64,000 nucleotides of DNA from the NCBI GenBank assembly GCA_002307725.1, contig DBUB01000007.1, positions 271,538 through 335,537 on the forward strand, given 5' to 3'. The stretch's first letter is position 1. Every line of letters starts with the position of its first letter. The notes below the pieces were generated by a model, which had not been told where the DNA came from, ran no database searches, and saw nothing but the letters and a program-made list of their open reading frames with translations. The DNA comes from Alphaproteobacteria bacterium UBA1301 (GTDB lineage Bacteria > Pseudomonadota > Alphaproteobacteria > Micropepsales > Micropepsaceae). Both the position numbers and the translations under genes were made by a program. Below, in pieces: positions 17,168 to 25,905 of the stretch.

Positions 17168-18168
17168 ATCCTCGCCACCGATCCGCGCCATAACACTTCC
17201 GGCGGCAGATTGCGCTGCACGTCCAACTCTGTGCCGTAACAGAGGTTGAGAAGATGGTGTAGGGCGTTTTTGGCAATCTCGCGCCACGGGATCATCACCG
17301 TGGTCAGCAGCGGCACGGTGAAGGCGGAAAGATCGATGCCGTCATAGCCCATGACCGATAGGTCGTTCGGAACCGAGACGCCGGCTTGCTGCAGATAGGC
17401 CAGCGCACCGATGGCCGATTCATCGTTGGCACAGAACAGGGCGGTGAATTTTTTGCGTCTCTCCAGCAAGGTTTTTACGCCAGCGGCGCCACTTTGCGGA
17501 GAGAAGTCGCCGCTCACCCGTGGAATGGCCTCGGCATCAAGACCGCGAGCGCTGAGCGTTTCGTAAAAACCTTTGAGGCGGGCCACGTTATCGGTTGAGC
17601 TGGGCGGGCCTTCGATCACGGCCAGTTTGCGATGACCTGCCTCGTACAAAGTCCGTGCCGCCGCAGCACCGGCCGCTTTGTGGTCGGGTGTGAAACAGTG
17701 GTCGGCATAGGCCGTAGCCGTGCGGTTAAGCAGTACGGTCTTTGGTTGCAGCGAGATCAGCTTCTCGACGTCTTTGGGCTTTAGCCGGGTTCCCACGATG
17801 ATCAGCCCGTCACAGCCGCGATCGACCAGGAACTCAGCGCCTGCCAGAGCGTCCTGCCGCTCGCTGTCTAGAGTCTGTCCGAAATCGACGACCAAATGAC
17901 GGCCGGTGGCGCGTAAATTGGTGTAAATGGCGTGCAGGATGGGTGTGTAGAAAGCGCCATGGATCAAAGGCACGAAGACGCCGATGGTTTGGGATTGGCC
18001 ATTCTGTAATACGCGCGCGGCATGGGAGGGGCGGAAATGGAGTTCTTCCACCGCTTTGCGGACACGTTCGGCGCTTTTGGCGGAAACCGGGCCGGAACCT
18101 GCGATGGCCCGCGACGCCGTTCCCACGCCTACGCCTGCTCGCCGCGCTACATCCTTGATGGTTGCCAT
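17164..18168 (-). CDS. LacI-family transcriptional regulator
   Basis: 334 aa. Helix-turn-helix and hinge at 1-55 (MATIKDVARRAGVGVGTASR, with HAARVLQNG as the hinge helix), then a periplasmic-binding-protein-like sensor domain (from IGVFVPLIHG). It ends convergently against GH3. Two strong LacI-type palindromes in front of GH89 and the TonB receptor (TGGAAmCGTTTCCA) are its likely targets; none was seen in front of its own gene. The effector is unknown, probably a sugar released by the locus. The symporter gene lies 97 bases upstream on the same strand. Confidence 0.92.
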   Translation of the reverse strand: MATIKDVARRAGVGVGTASRAIAGSGPVSAKSAERVRKAVEELHFRPSHAARVLQNGQSQTIGVFVPLIHGAFYTPILHAIYTNLRATGRHLVVDFGQTLDSERQDALAGAEFLVDRGCDGLIIVGTRLKPKDVEKLISLQPKTVLLNRTATAYADHCFTPDHKAAGAAAARTLYEAGHRKLAVIEGPPSSTDNVARLKGFYETLSARGLDAEAIPRVSGDFSPQSGAAGVKTLLERRKKFTALFCANDESAIGALAYLQQAGVSVPNDLSVMGYDGIDLSAFTVPLLTTVMIPWREIAKNALHHLLNLCYGTELDVQRNLPPEVLWRGSVARI

Positions 18169-18265
18169 GGATTCCCGAATAGATTTGTTCTAAAGGCTTA
18201 CGAGGATAGTGGGTCTGATTATGCACCAAATACGGCGCGCAAAAATCAGATTAACGCCGCAGCCT

Positions 18266-19813
18266 TTACCAAAACGAGACCACGACCATAGTGGTGACAC
18301 CAAGAAGTGCGACCGCGAAGAGTTTGGGGCCACTGGCTGCTAGCCGTGTCAAGCGCCAGTTTTCGAGTAAAGCAGAAGCCCGAATGCGTTCGTCCGCGAT
18401 TTGTCTAGTGGCAAGGCTGACCAGGCCGAGCACGATGGCGGAGGTCGCAAACACAACTGCCGCAGCGTTAAGAAATTGCAGCGGCAGAAGCCCATTCGCC
18501 GATAGGGCGAAGAGAATGGCGCCCGTAAGGCTGCCAAGCGCTGTTGACCAGATGGCGCCCGTTGCATTGGCGCCGCGCCACAGAAAACCGCCCAGAAACA
18601 GCGCCACAACGGGCGGCGTGGCATAAGCCAGAACGGCCTGGAAATACTGCCACAACGAGGGAAAGCGAAAGATCTGCGGCGCCCATAGGGCGGAGAGGGC
18701 CATGCACAGTAAGGTAGAGGTACGTGCCCAGTTCACCACCGTCTTGTCGCTCGCGTCCGGTTTGAGGCGCTTGACGAAATCCATGGTGAACAATGTTGCG
18801 GCGCTGTTGTAGCTGGCCGAAAGCTGCGCCATCAGGGCTCCAAGGAAAGCGGCAAGGAGAAGTCCCAAAAGTCCTTGGGGCATGACCCCGAAGGCAAGCT
18901 GGAGATAGATGCCGTCGGGCTCTGGAATATGCGGGTAAAGGATGCGTCCCGCGAGGCCTGGCAGCACGATGACAAACAGCGTCGTCAGTTTCAGAAATCC
19001 GGCAAGGAGCGCGCCCTTCTGTCCGTCCTCCACCGAACGTGCCGCTAACATGCGCTGCACCATGACTTGATTGGTGCACCAAAAATAGAACGCGATCACC
19101 GGAGCCCCGAAGACAAGCCCGCTCCACGGCATATAAGGATCGCTCAATGGGCGGATCAGCGACAAAGCGTCGGCCGGAACGCCGGCCATCACCGCATGCC
19201 AGCCACCACTCTTGGCGATAACGAAACAGGCGAGGAGGAGGGCGGAAAAAAGCACGGCCAAGGCTTGCAGGGCCTGTGTATAAAGCACTGCGCGTAAGCC
19301 GCCCGTCACCGAATAAAGCACCGAGAGAATGGCCAGCCCCACAATCGCGCCAGTGATGGAGATCCCCGGGACCAGAAAGCGCAAGACCAAAGCCCCGCAA
19401 TAGAGCGCACCGGCGGCATCCAGGAAAATGCAAAGAAACAGGCTGAGGGCGGAGAACCATATCCGCACCCGCCAATCGAAACGCCGTTCGAGGAATTCCG
19501 GCATCGTATAGACGCGGGCCGAGAGCACAACGGGCAGGAAGACCAGGGCAAAGAGGATGAGGATGAGTGCCGCCATCCAATCATAATTGTAAACAGAGAT
19601 GCCGAAGGCATAAGCGGAGCCAGTGACACCGATCAGGACGCCAGGGGAAATGTTTGCCCCCATCAACGCAAGACCGATAGCGGGCCAGGAGGCTTTGCGG
19701 GAGGCCAGGAAATAATCCCCTGGGGAGGCTCTGCGTCGGGACAAAACGAATCCGAGTACCAGCAAAACGGCCAAATAGAAGGCAATAACGCCTAGATCAA
19801 TCCCCGTGAGCAC
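18266..19813 (-). CDS. sodium/solute symporter, SSS (SGLT-like) family
   Basis: 515 aa with 13-14 membrane helices. SRRRASPGDYFLASRKASWP followed by GANISPGVLIG is the SSS signature near the N-terminus, and the sodium-site region SASYNSAATLFTMDF is present. It resembles sodium/glucose-type carriers and probably takes a monosaccharide released in the periplasm across the inner membrane. It is upstream of the LacI-type gene on the same strand, likely in one transcript. I saw no LacI-type palindrome in its upstream region. Confidence 0.9.
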   Translation of the reverse strand: MLTGIDLGVIAFYLAVLLVLGFVLSRRRASPGDYFLASRKASWPAIGLALMGANISPGVLIGVTGSAYAFGISVYNYDWMAALILILFALVFLPVVLSARVYTMPEFLERRFDWRVRIWFSALSLFLCIFLDAAGALYCGALVLRFLVPGISITGAIVGLAILSVLYSVTGGLRAVLYTQALQALAVLFSALLLACFVIAKSGGWHAVMAGVPADALSLIRPLSDPYMPWSGLVFGAPVIAFYFWCTNQVMVQRMLAARSVEDGQKGALLAGFLKLTTLFVIVLPGLAGRILYPHIPEPDGIYLQLAFGVMPQGLLGLLLAAFLGALMAQLSASYNSAATLFTMDFVKRLKPDASDKTVVNWARTSTLLCMALSALWAPQIFRFPSLWQYFQAVLAYATPPVVALFLGGFLWRGANATGAIWSTALGSLTGAILFALSANGLLPLQFLNAAAVVFATSAIVLGLVSLATRQIADERIRASALLENWRLTRLAASGPKLFAVALLGVTTMVVVSFW

Positions 19814-20184
19814 GCGCCCCCCGCAGCCTAAAGATGTCCGATCCTAGCCCAATTCTCTAGGCCGCGGCCAGAATCGCGGCCAACCATATTTCTCCAGCAA
19901 AGCGCCTTGCCTTTAGCTTGTGGCTTTCACCAGCTTGAAGCGGCCTTTAAGGTGACCGCCGCGCGTTTACGCAGGCTTTTGGCCGTGATTAAAGATTATG
20001 ACACGGCGCGCATCGCCACCGTGTCCCGCTATTAGGGATTGCGCTGGATTGCCGAAGGACGGCGTCGCTCGTTTTGGGAATGTGGCGCATTTCTTTACCC
20101 CTGGGAGGAGGGTTGCTATAGGAACGGCTTCACGGTGGGCAACGGAACAGGGCCGCCGCCGGAAGGTCCGGTTGCGGGAGCAGG
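19814..20184. other. divergent intergenic region between symporter and TetR genes
   Basis: 371 bases with no convincing gene. Promoters for both divergent genes must lie here. The segment about 19920-20040 reads open for a while on the plus strand but has an internal stop and resembles no family I know. No palindrome matching the LacI- or TetR-type sites elsewhere in the window was found. Confidence 0.45.
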
Positions 20185-20919
20185 ATGCGCAAACAGACAC
20201 GAGAAGAGGGTGGTGCGGAGCCGTTCGTGGCGGCGCAATTGGGTGCGCGCGCCCTGGCCAAGCAGCGGATAAACGACGAGATCGTTCGTGTCAGTCTGCG
20301 TCTCTTTCGTCAGCATGGCTACGATGCTGTCTCTACGCAGGCTATTGCCGATGCAACGGGGATAACGCAGCGCACGCTGTTCCGCTATTTCCCCCAGAAG
20401 GCGGATATTCTTTTCAAGAACGACTACGATTATGTGGCCTGCTTCGAGGGGTTTCTCGATGGGGCGATGACGGCAGGGCTCGAATCCATTGAGGCCATCC
20501 GCTCTGCCTTCCAGTCTCTGGCTGCGCGCCTGGACGCCTGCCGCACCGAGATGTCCGTGATCTACGCCATCAAACAGCGCTCGGCGGAGTTGAAGGCGAT
20601 TGAGCGGGGCTATCAGACCTATATCGACCGGCTGGTCGCCTTTGCGCTGGACGGTCACAAGACTTATGCGGCGCGGCACCACAAGGGCGCACAGCCTTCC
20701 CTGGTTTCGCGCATGCACGCAGCCCTCATATTTGCGGCTGTCCGCCCCATGTATCGGGCTTGGCTGACGGGCGAACTGAAAGGCCCGCTGTTGCCCTATG
20801 CTTTGGCGGGCTGGACGTTGGTGACGCCGGTGCTCGACGCGGCCAAGAAATATGCCGAACACTCCGTCGCAGCCTATGGCAGGATCGACGCATCGTCCAA
20901 GCGTGGACGCGAATCCTGA
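20185..20919 (+). CDS. TetR/AcrR-family transcriptional regulator
   Basis: 244 aa. The DNA-binding domain is at about 28-75 (ALAKQRINDEIVRVSLRLFR, then QAIADATGITQRTLFRYFPQ). The C-terminal ligand domain is divergent. It is first in a same-strand series with the symporter, phosphatase and second receptor genes. The element GTCAGNNACTGAC occurs just downstream of this gene, in front of the symporter, and again in front of the receptor at 23255, so this protein probably controls both. Confidence 0.9.
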   Translation: MRKQTREEGGAEPFVAAQLGARALAKQRINDEIVRVSLRLFRQHGYDAVSTQAIADATGITQRTLFRYFPQKADILFKNDYDYVACFEGFLDGAMTAGLESIEAIRSAFQSLAARLDACRTEMSVIYAIKQRSAELKAIERGYQTYIDRLVAFALDGHKTYAARHHKGAQPSLVSRMHAALIFAAVRPMYRAWLTGELKGPLLPYALAGWTLVTPVLDAAKKYAEHSVAAYGRIDASSKRGRES

Positions 20920-20926
20920 TCGCCTC

Positions 20927-20948
20927 TTGACAATTGTCAGCCACTGAC
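20927..20948 (+). promoter_or_regulatory. candidate TetR operator/promoter of the symporter gene
   Basis: TTGACA (20927-20932) is a good -35 and overlaps the 12-base palindrome TGACAATTGTCA (20928-20939). The following 13-mer GTCAGCCACTGAC (20936-20948) shares 11 of 13 bases with GTCAGTGACTGAC at 23209-23221. A repressor here would sit between -35 and -10. No strong -10 is visible. Operator function is inferred from the recurrence. Confidence 0.66.
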
Positions 20949-20983
20949 TTTATTTCCCGTTGCTCCAACCAAGGACTGGCGGC

Positions 20984-22336
20984 ATGGGCTGCGGCAAGGC
21001 TTCCTCTTCGCGCGGCATCGGCTGGCTTCGTTTGGCAGCTTTCGCCTCGCCTTGGTATCCGTTGGGCGCGATCATGCTGCCCTTTGCCGTCTTTCTGCCG
21101 CCGCTTTATGCGGAGCAGGCGGGGCTGGGCTTGGCGCTGACGGGCCAGATTTTCCTGATGGCGCGGCTCTTCGATCTGGTTATCGACCCTTTCATCGGCG
21201 CCGCATCGGATCGTTGGCAGACGCTATTCGGTAAACGTAAGCCCTGGATTTTCGCCGGGCTGCCGATTTTCTGCGTCGGCGTCTATCTGCTTTTCAATCC
21301 GCCGGTTTTTGCGCCGCGTGAGGCTGCGGGGCTTTTCTCCCACGCCGGGCTTTATCTTCTGACGGCCGCCGTGTTGACCGCTTTCGGTTCGTCCCTGATG
21401 CTGGTGCCGCACGCCGCTTGGTCGTCGGAGCTGGCCGATGGCTACGATCAGCGTTCCCGCATCATGGGTACCAATGAGTGGGTTAATCTGGTCGGCGTGC
21501 TGGGCGTTGCCGTGATAGCGGCGGGACTGGAGCGTGTGTTGCATGCGGGGCAAGCCGAGCAGATGAGGCTGGTTGGTTTCTCGCTGGTAATGGTGGCCCC
21601 GCTCTGTGTGGCGGCCTGCCTGCTGGCCATGCCGGAACCGAAAGCGCATCGCAACCGGCCGGCTGGCGGATGGGACTTCGCCTCAGCGCTACTCAATCCC
21701 TTTTATGCGCGGCTGGCGGCGATCAAGTTTACCAACAGCATTGCCGAAAGTATCACCCAAGGACTTTGGGTCTTTGTCTGTGCCTCTTATCTCGGCCTCG
21801 CGCATTACGCCTCGACACTGCTGGCAATCCATATTGCTATGGGCTTTTTGGCAATCCCGCTTTGGACGATGGCGAGTTACCGCCTTTCCAAACGTGCCTC
21901 CTGCATGGGCGCGCTCGGCTGGCGTGTGGTGCTGACTCCGCTCATTCTGTTGTTACCGGTGGGGGATTTCCCGCTAACGGCTTTGTTCATGGCCTTGGTG
22001 GGCCTATCGCTTGGCGCCGAATCCTCCTTGCTGCGCGCCATGGTGGCGGATGTGATCGATCATCATCAGCTTCGCAGCGGCCTCAAATTGGCCGGACTTT
22101 TCCAAGGTTCTTTCAATGTCATCTCGAATTTTGGCAAAGCCCTCGGCGTCGGCCTGATCTATCCGCTTTTGGCGTGGCTTGAGCCAGCCCATGCTGGCGG
22201 TGTCTCGCCGCTTCTGCCGTTGTTTTATGCCCTGGTGCCGCCGCTGCTGAACGGCGTTTGCATTCTTCTGCTGGCCGGATTCCGCCTGTCGCGCAGCGAG
22301 GTCGAAGACATCCGGCAGCGCTTGACATCCATCTAA
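20984..22336 (+). CDS. GPH-family (MelB-like) sugar:cation symporter
   Basis: 450 aa, 12 membrane helices, MFS_2-type. The helix 2-3 loop DPFIGAASDRWQTLFGKRKP is the family signature (Asp and the RRKP-like loop), as in MelB and glycoside-pentoside-hexuronide carriers. The ATG at 20984 follows AAGGACTGG; an upstream TTG lacks a ribosome site. The solute is unknown but likely a glycoside matching the outer-membrane receptor three genes downstream. The phosphatase gene starts 25 bases after its stop. Confidence 0.9.
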   Translation: MGCGKASSSRGIGWLRLAAFASPWYPLGAIMLPFAVFLPPLYAEQAGLGLALTGQIFLMARLFDLVIDPFIGAASDRWQTLFGKRKPWIFAGLPIFCVGVYLLFNPPVFAPREAAGLFSHAGLYLLTAAVLTAFGSSLMLVPHAAWSSELADGYDQRSRIMGTNEWVNLVGVLGVAVIAAGLERVLHAGQAEQMRLVGFSLVMVAPLCVAACLLAMPEPKAHRNRPAGGWDFASALLNPFYARLAAIKFTNSIAESITQGLWVFVCASYLGLAHYASTLLAIHIAMGFLAIPLWTMASYRLSKRASCMGALGWRVVLTPLILLLPVGDFPLTALFMALVGLSLGAESSLLRAMVADVIDHHQLRSGLKLAGLFQGSFNVISNFGKALGVGLIYPLLAWLEPAHAGGVSPLLPLFYALVPPLLNGVCILLLAGFRLSRSEVEDIRQRLTSI

Positions 22337-22361
22337 TCGTTCTTCCAACAAGCGGGAATCC

Positions 22362-23132
22362 ATGTCTTCCTTCTGCTATACGCCGCGCAATCTGCGCGAT
22401 CTGGGCGGCCATCGCGGCCGCTTCGGCACCATCCGCACAGGACTCCTATACCGCTCGGCGCATCTCGACGATCTCGGCGCAAAAGATATCCGCCGCTTAC
22501 GCCGACTTGGACTGACATTGGCGCTCGATTTTCGCGATGCCAGCGAAAGACAGAGGACCATCATTCGCCCGGATGTGTGCCTCTCCAGGCTATCCCTGCG
22601 TCATATGCCACTGCTCGACACCATGACGCCGGAGCGCATGGCAGTCATTGTCGCAGAGCTTCGGGCTTTGCGCTCGGCGAAGGCAGCACGCGATTGGATG
22701 ACAGGCCAATACGAAGATACCGTGCTGCGCTGCAAGCCGCGGGTTGTAAGCGCCGTGAGCACGTTGATGACACATGAGGCACCGTCGGTGTTTTTCTGTG
22801 CTGCGGGCAAGGACCGCACTGGTGTGATAGCGGCGTTGCTGCTGCTGGCGCTGGGTATTTCACAAGATGTGGTCCTCAAGGATTACCTGAAGACCAATCG
22901 CACCCTACTCGGCATCTGGCGCCGCCGCTCCCGCAGTGCCAGACAGCAATACGATCTTAGCGGCGTTTCCAACCGTGTTATCGATGCTCTGGCGGATGCC
23001 CACCCCAATTTCCTCGCTGCCGTTTTTGCAGCCATCGAGAAAGCCGGCGGGATCGACAACTATATGTGTCAGGAAAACGGCGTTAGCCTATCGACGGTAG
23101 AGCGATTCCGGCAACGTATGATCGCAGGCTGA
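22362..23132 (+). CDS. tyrosine/phosphoinositide-type phosphatase (MptpB-like)
   Basis: 256 aa, cytosolic. It starts with the family N-terminus (NLRDLGGHRG...GLLYRSAHL, DFRD) and carries the cysteine phosphatase P-loop C146-A-A-G-K-D-R152-T-G. The Lys-Asp pair in the loop is typical of the Y_phosphatase3 family, whose mycobacterial member MptpB also acts on phosphoinositides. A simple protein phosphatase role or a phospholipid/inositol phosphate role are both possible; the neighbouring transporter, receptor and phospholipase-like genes favour the second. That is inference. Confidence 0.88.
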   Translation: MSSFCYTPRNLRDLGGHRGRFGTIRTGLLYRSAHLDDLGAKDIRRLRRLGLTLALDFRDASERQRTIIRPDVCLSRLSLRHMPLLDTMTPERMAVIVAELRALRSAKAARDWMTGQYEDTVLRCKPRVVSAVSTLMTHEAPSVFFCAAGKDRTGVIAALLLLALGISQDVVLKDYLKTNRTLLGIWRRRSRSARQQYDLSGVSNRVIDALADAHPNFLAAVFAAIEKAGGIDNYMCQENGVSLSTVERFRQRMIAG

Positions 23133-23208
23133 AAAATATCCCGCCACTCGGCAGCAAGGCCATAAATCAATCACCCAAACATAACCGTACTGTCACAGAA
23201 CAAATTTA

Positions 23209-23221
23209 GTCAGTGACTGAC
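23209..23221 (+). promoter_or_regulatory. candidate TetR operator in front of the second TonB receptor
   Basis: GTCAGTGACTGAC is a perfect inverted repeat around a central G, 33 bases upstream of the receptor start. It shares GTCAGNNACTGAC with the site at 20936-20948 near the symporter start. The flanks ACTGTCA (23190) and TGACAG (23218) add a second, wider inverted repeat. Confidence 0.66.
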
Positions 23222-23254
23222 AGGTCAATCCGGCCGCGGTATGTGGGGTGTTCC

Positions 23255-25684
23255 ATGACAAGCTTCAAACGTTCGATCATGCTGTTTTCCTCGGCGCTGG
23301 CGCTCGCCTGCGGTCAGGCTGCCTTTGCCGGGGATGCGGCATCGGGCAAGGATGCCGAGACGCTCGAAACCGTCGTGGTCAGCGGCGAAAAGTTCGGTCG
23401 CACGGTGATGCAGACCGCTGCCAGCGTGACGATTGTGGATGCCCAGGCGATTGAAACCGGGGCTCTGCTGGAAGGCCGCGATGTCTTCGAGCGGCTGGTC
23501 AATGTGACCACAATAGCCGATGGCCGCTTTGCTATCCGCGGTGTGCCTTTCGACAATGTGACGGGGGCTGGTTACGGCGCGCTCGCGACGCTCTATGTCG
23601 ACGATGTCCGCATGACGGACAAGAGTACGCGTTACGGGCCGGACATGCTTTGGGATGTGCAATCCGTCGAGGTGCTGCGTGGTGCGGAATCGACACTACA
23701 GGGGCGCAACGCCTTGGCCGGTACCATCCACATCAAGACCATGGACCCCAGCTTCGATTGGCAGGCCAAGGCGCGTGCAATTGTATCAAGCGGCGATGGG
23801 CGCGATTTCGCTGCCGCCGTTTCCGGCCCGATCCTCGATGACACACTGGCCTTTCGCCTGACGGGCGAAAAGCATGACAACAATGGCTCACTGGATAACC
23901 CCGTGTTGAACAGCCACAAGGTTGACTTCGCCGACGATTATCAGTTCCGCGGCAAGCTCCTATTCATGCCGAATGACCGCCTCACCGTTCGCCTTACGGC
24001 CTTCTATGCCGATGTCAAACGTCGTGACGCACTTTCTGATACGCGCGTTTTGGGCAGCGACGGCTATCTGCCCGCCAATCCGAGCCTCGGCCTTGCCACC
24101 GAATCTGGCATTGCAGGGCAGGGTGCCGCGTCCCGCCGCGTGACCTATGTCAATGTGCCGGAATTCGATCACAACCGCACTGCGGCCGGCGCGCTGGTGG
24201 CCGACTATCGTCTCAACGACAGCGTCACGCTGACTTCGGAAACTGTCTTCAACAACAGCCAAGACTATAAACAGCGTGACGGCGATGGCGGCACTTTCAA
24301 ATACAGCTATGCGTCGAGCACCATCGCTATTACGAACCCCTACAATATTCGCGGGCCCTATAGCGGAACGGCGCCGGTCGATCCCATCCAGACCCAAAAT
24401 CAGGATGGCACGATCTTCAGCCAGGAACTACGCGCCAAATACGATGGCAGCGCGTTCAAGCTGTTGGGCGGCATCTATTATACCCGCGAGCGCAAATGGT
24501 CCGACAACTTCTCAGTCCTTATCTACCGCAATGTTCAGCCGGTTGTGACGGAAACGGCGATCAGCAATGGTGCGAGCGCAGCGGTTGCCAGCTACCTCGC
24601 TTCCAACTATTCCAACGACGCCGCGCTTTATGAATTCGACCGCGAGCGTGTCCATGTCGATAACTACGCCGCCTATGCCGAAGCCGAATACACGCTGTTC
24701 GACAGGCTCACCTTCACAGCCGGACTGCGTTACGATTTCGAACGCAACACCTCCGGCGTCGATACCAATGGTGATGTCTATGGCTTGGCCGATCCAGCCA
24801 CCATGGCGCAGGTCAGCCCGCTGCTCGGAGCCTTGACCAGCGGCATCAACAGCGCTCTGAACCCCTTTTCTACGGCTAGCAGCACCGCCACCAAGGATTA
24901 CAGTGCGCTGCTGCCGAAATTCGGCGTCCGTTATGCCATCGACGACGACCTCACCATTGGTGCGGTGGTGCAGCGGGCCTATCGCGCCGGCGGCGTGAGC
25001 GTCAACGTCGTACGCCAATTGCAGACCGATCTGAAACCCGAATACACCACGAACTACGAAGGCTTTGTCCGCCGCACGTTCCTTGAAGATCGTGCTTATC
25101 TTCAAGCCAACGTCTATCTCGTCGATTGGAAGGACCAGCAGGTCACCATCGACCTTTCGACCCGGCAGAGCGATCAGATCGGCGCCAATGCTGGTAAGTC
25201 TCGCCTCTATGGTACCGAAATTCAGGCCGGTTACGAGGTCACAGACGAGTTCAAGCTCTATAGCGCTCTGGGCTATAACCACGCGCAATTTCTGGATTTC
25301 CACGTCTCGCTACCGACCAGCATAACCAACCTCGGCATCGCCGTGTCGTCGGATGCACTCAGCAATATGGATGGGAAGTTCTTCGCGGCGGCGCCGGAAT
25401 GGACGGCCGTCCTCGGTCTCAATTGGCACAATGCCGAAGGCTATTTCGGCAACATCAACACCAACTTCCAGGGTGTCAGTTATGCCACGACCGCCAACAC
25501 CTCCAAGAACAACGCTCGCACGTTGGTCAATTTACGGCTCGGCCGTGAGTTCGAGAAATTCCGGCTGTCCTTCTTCGTCAATAATCTGTTGAACGAGTAC
25601 TACATTACCGACAACAGCAATACGACGCGTCCGGCGCTTGGTCAGCCGCGGGTTTACGGCGCCTCTCTCGACGTGCATCTCTGA
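23255..25684 (+). CDS. TonB-dependent outer-membrane receptor
   Basis: 809 aa from the ATG that starts the signal peptide MTSFKRSIMLFSSALALACG (cleavage near AFAGD). TonB box ETVVVSGEK, plug with SVTIVDAQAIE and FAIRGVPFDN, GRNALAGTIHIKTMDP, and a barrel ending in YGASLDVHL. It is smaller than, and from a different branch to, the receptor at 10786, closer to the siderophore/vitamin-type receptors by plug layout. The substrate is unknown. It forms one series with the symporter, the phosphatase and the phospholipase-like gene. Confidence 0.92.
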   Translation: MTSFKRSIMLFSSALALACGQAAFAGDAASGKDAETLETVVVSGEKFGRTVMQTAASVTIVDAQAIETGALLEGRDVFERLVNVTTIADGRFAIRGVPFDNVTGAGYGALATLYVDDVRMTDKSTRYGPDMLWDVQSVEVLRGAESTLQGRNALAGTIHIKTMDPSFDWQAKARAIVSSGDGRDFAAAVSGPILDDTLAFRLTGEKHDNNGSLDNPVLNSHKVDFADDYQFRGKLLFMPNDRLTVRLTAFYADVKRRDALSDTRVLGSDGYLPANPSLGLATESGIAGQGAASRRVTYVNVPEFDHNRTAAGALVADYRLNDSVTLTSETVFNNSQDYKQRDGDGGTFKYSYASSTIAITNPYNIRGPYSGTAPVDPIQTQNQDGTIFSQELRAKYDGSAFKLLGGIYYTRERKWSDNFSVLIYRNVQPVVTETAISNGASAAVASYLASNYSNDAALYEFDRERVHVDNYAAYAEAEYTLFDRLTFTAGLRYDFERNTSGVDTNGDVYGLADPATMAQVSPLLGALTSGINSALNPFSTASSTATKDYSALLPKFGVRYAIDDDLTIGAVVQRAYRAGGVSVNVVRQLQTDLKPEYTTNYEGFVRRTFLEDRAYLQANVYLVDWKDQQVTIDLSTRQSDQIGANAGKSRLYGTEIQAGYEVTDEFKLYSALGYNHAQFLDFHVSLPTSITNLGIAVSSDALSNMDGKFFAAAPEWTAVLGLNWHNAEGYFGNINTNFQGVSYATTANTSKNNARTLVNLRLGREFEKFRLSFFVNNLLNEYYITDNSNTTRPALGQPRVYGASLDVHL

Positions 25685-25698
25685 GCGGAAAAGCGGTC

Positions 25699-25905
25699 AT
25701 GCCAGACACGATTTTGATCTATCAGCCCTTCGCCATCGCCCTTGTGCTGCTTGCTCTGGGGCTTGGGGGGCTGAAATTGCGTCGGCGTGCACTGCAAATG
25801 GGCTTGCGCCGCGGGGCTTTGGTGTTTTCCTGCGGCGCCATCCTTCTTGCCTTTTTCTTTCTCTTCAATGCCGGGTTTTCGGCCCTGACATGGTGGCGGC
25901 TATGA
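25699..25905 (+). CDS. small two-TM membrane protein coupled to the phospholipase-like gene
   Basis: 68 aa: helix about 5-24, a short basic loop (KLRRRALQMGLRRG), then helix 40-60. It begins 14 bases after the receptor stop. Its TGA overlaps the ATG of the next gene in an ATGA, which supports it being translated. No family recognised; perhaps a membrane partner of the following anchored enzyme. Confidence 0.68.
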   Translation: MPDTILIYQPFAIALVLLALGLGGLKLRRRALQMGLRRGALVFSCGAILLAFFFLFNAGFSALTWWRL

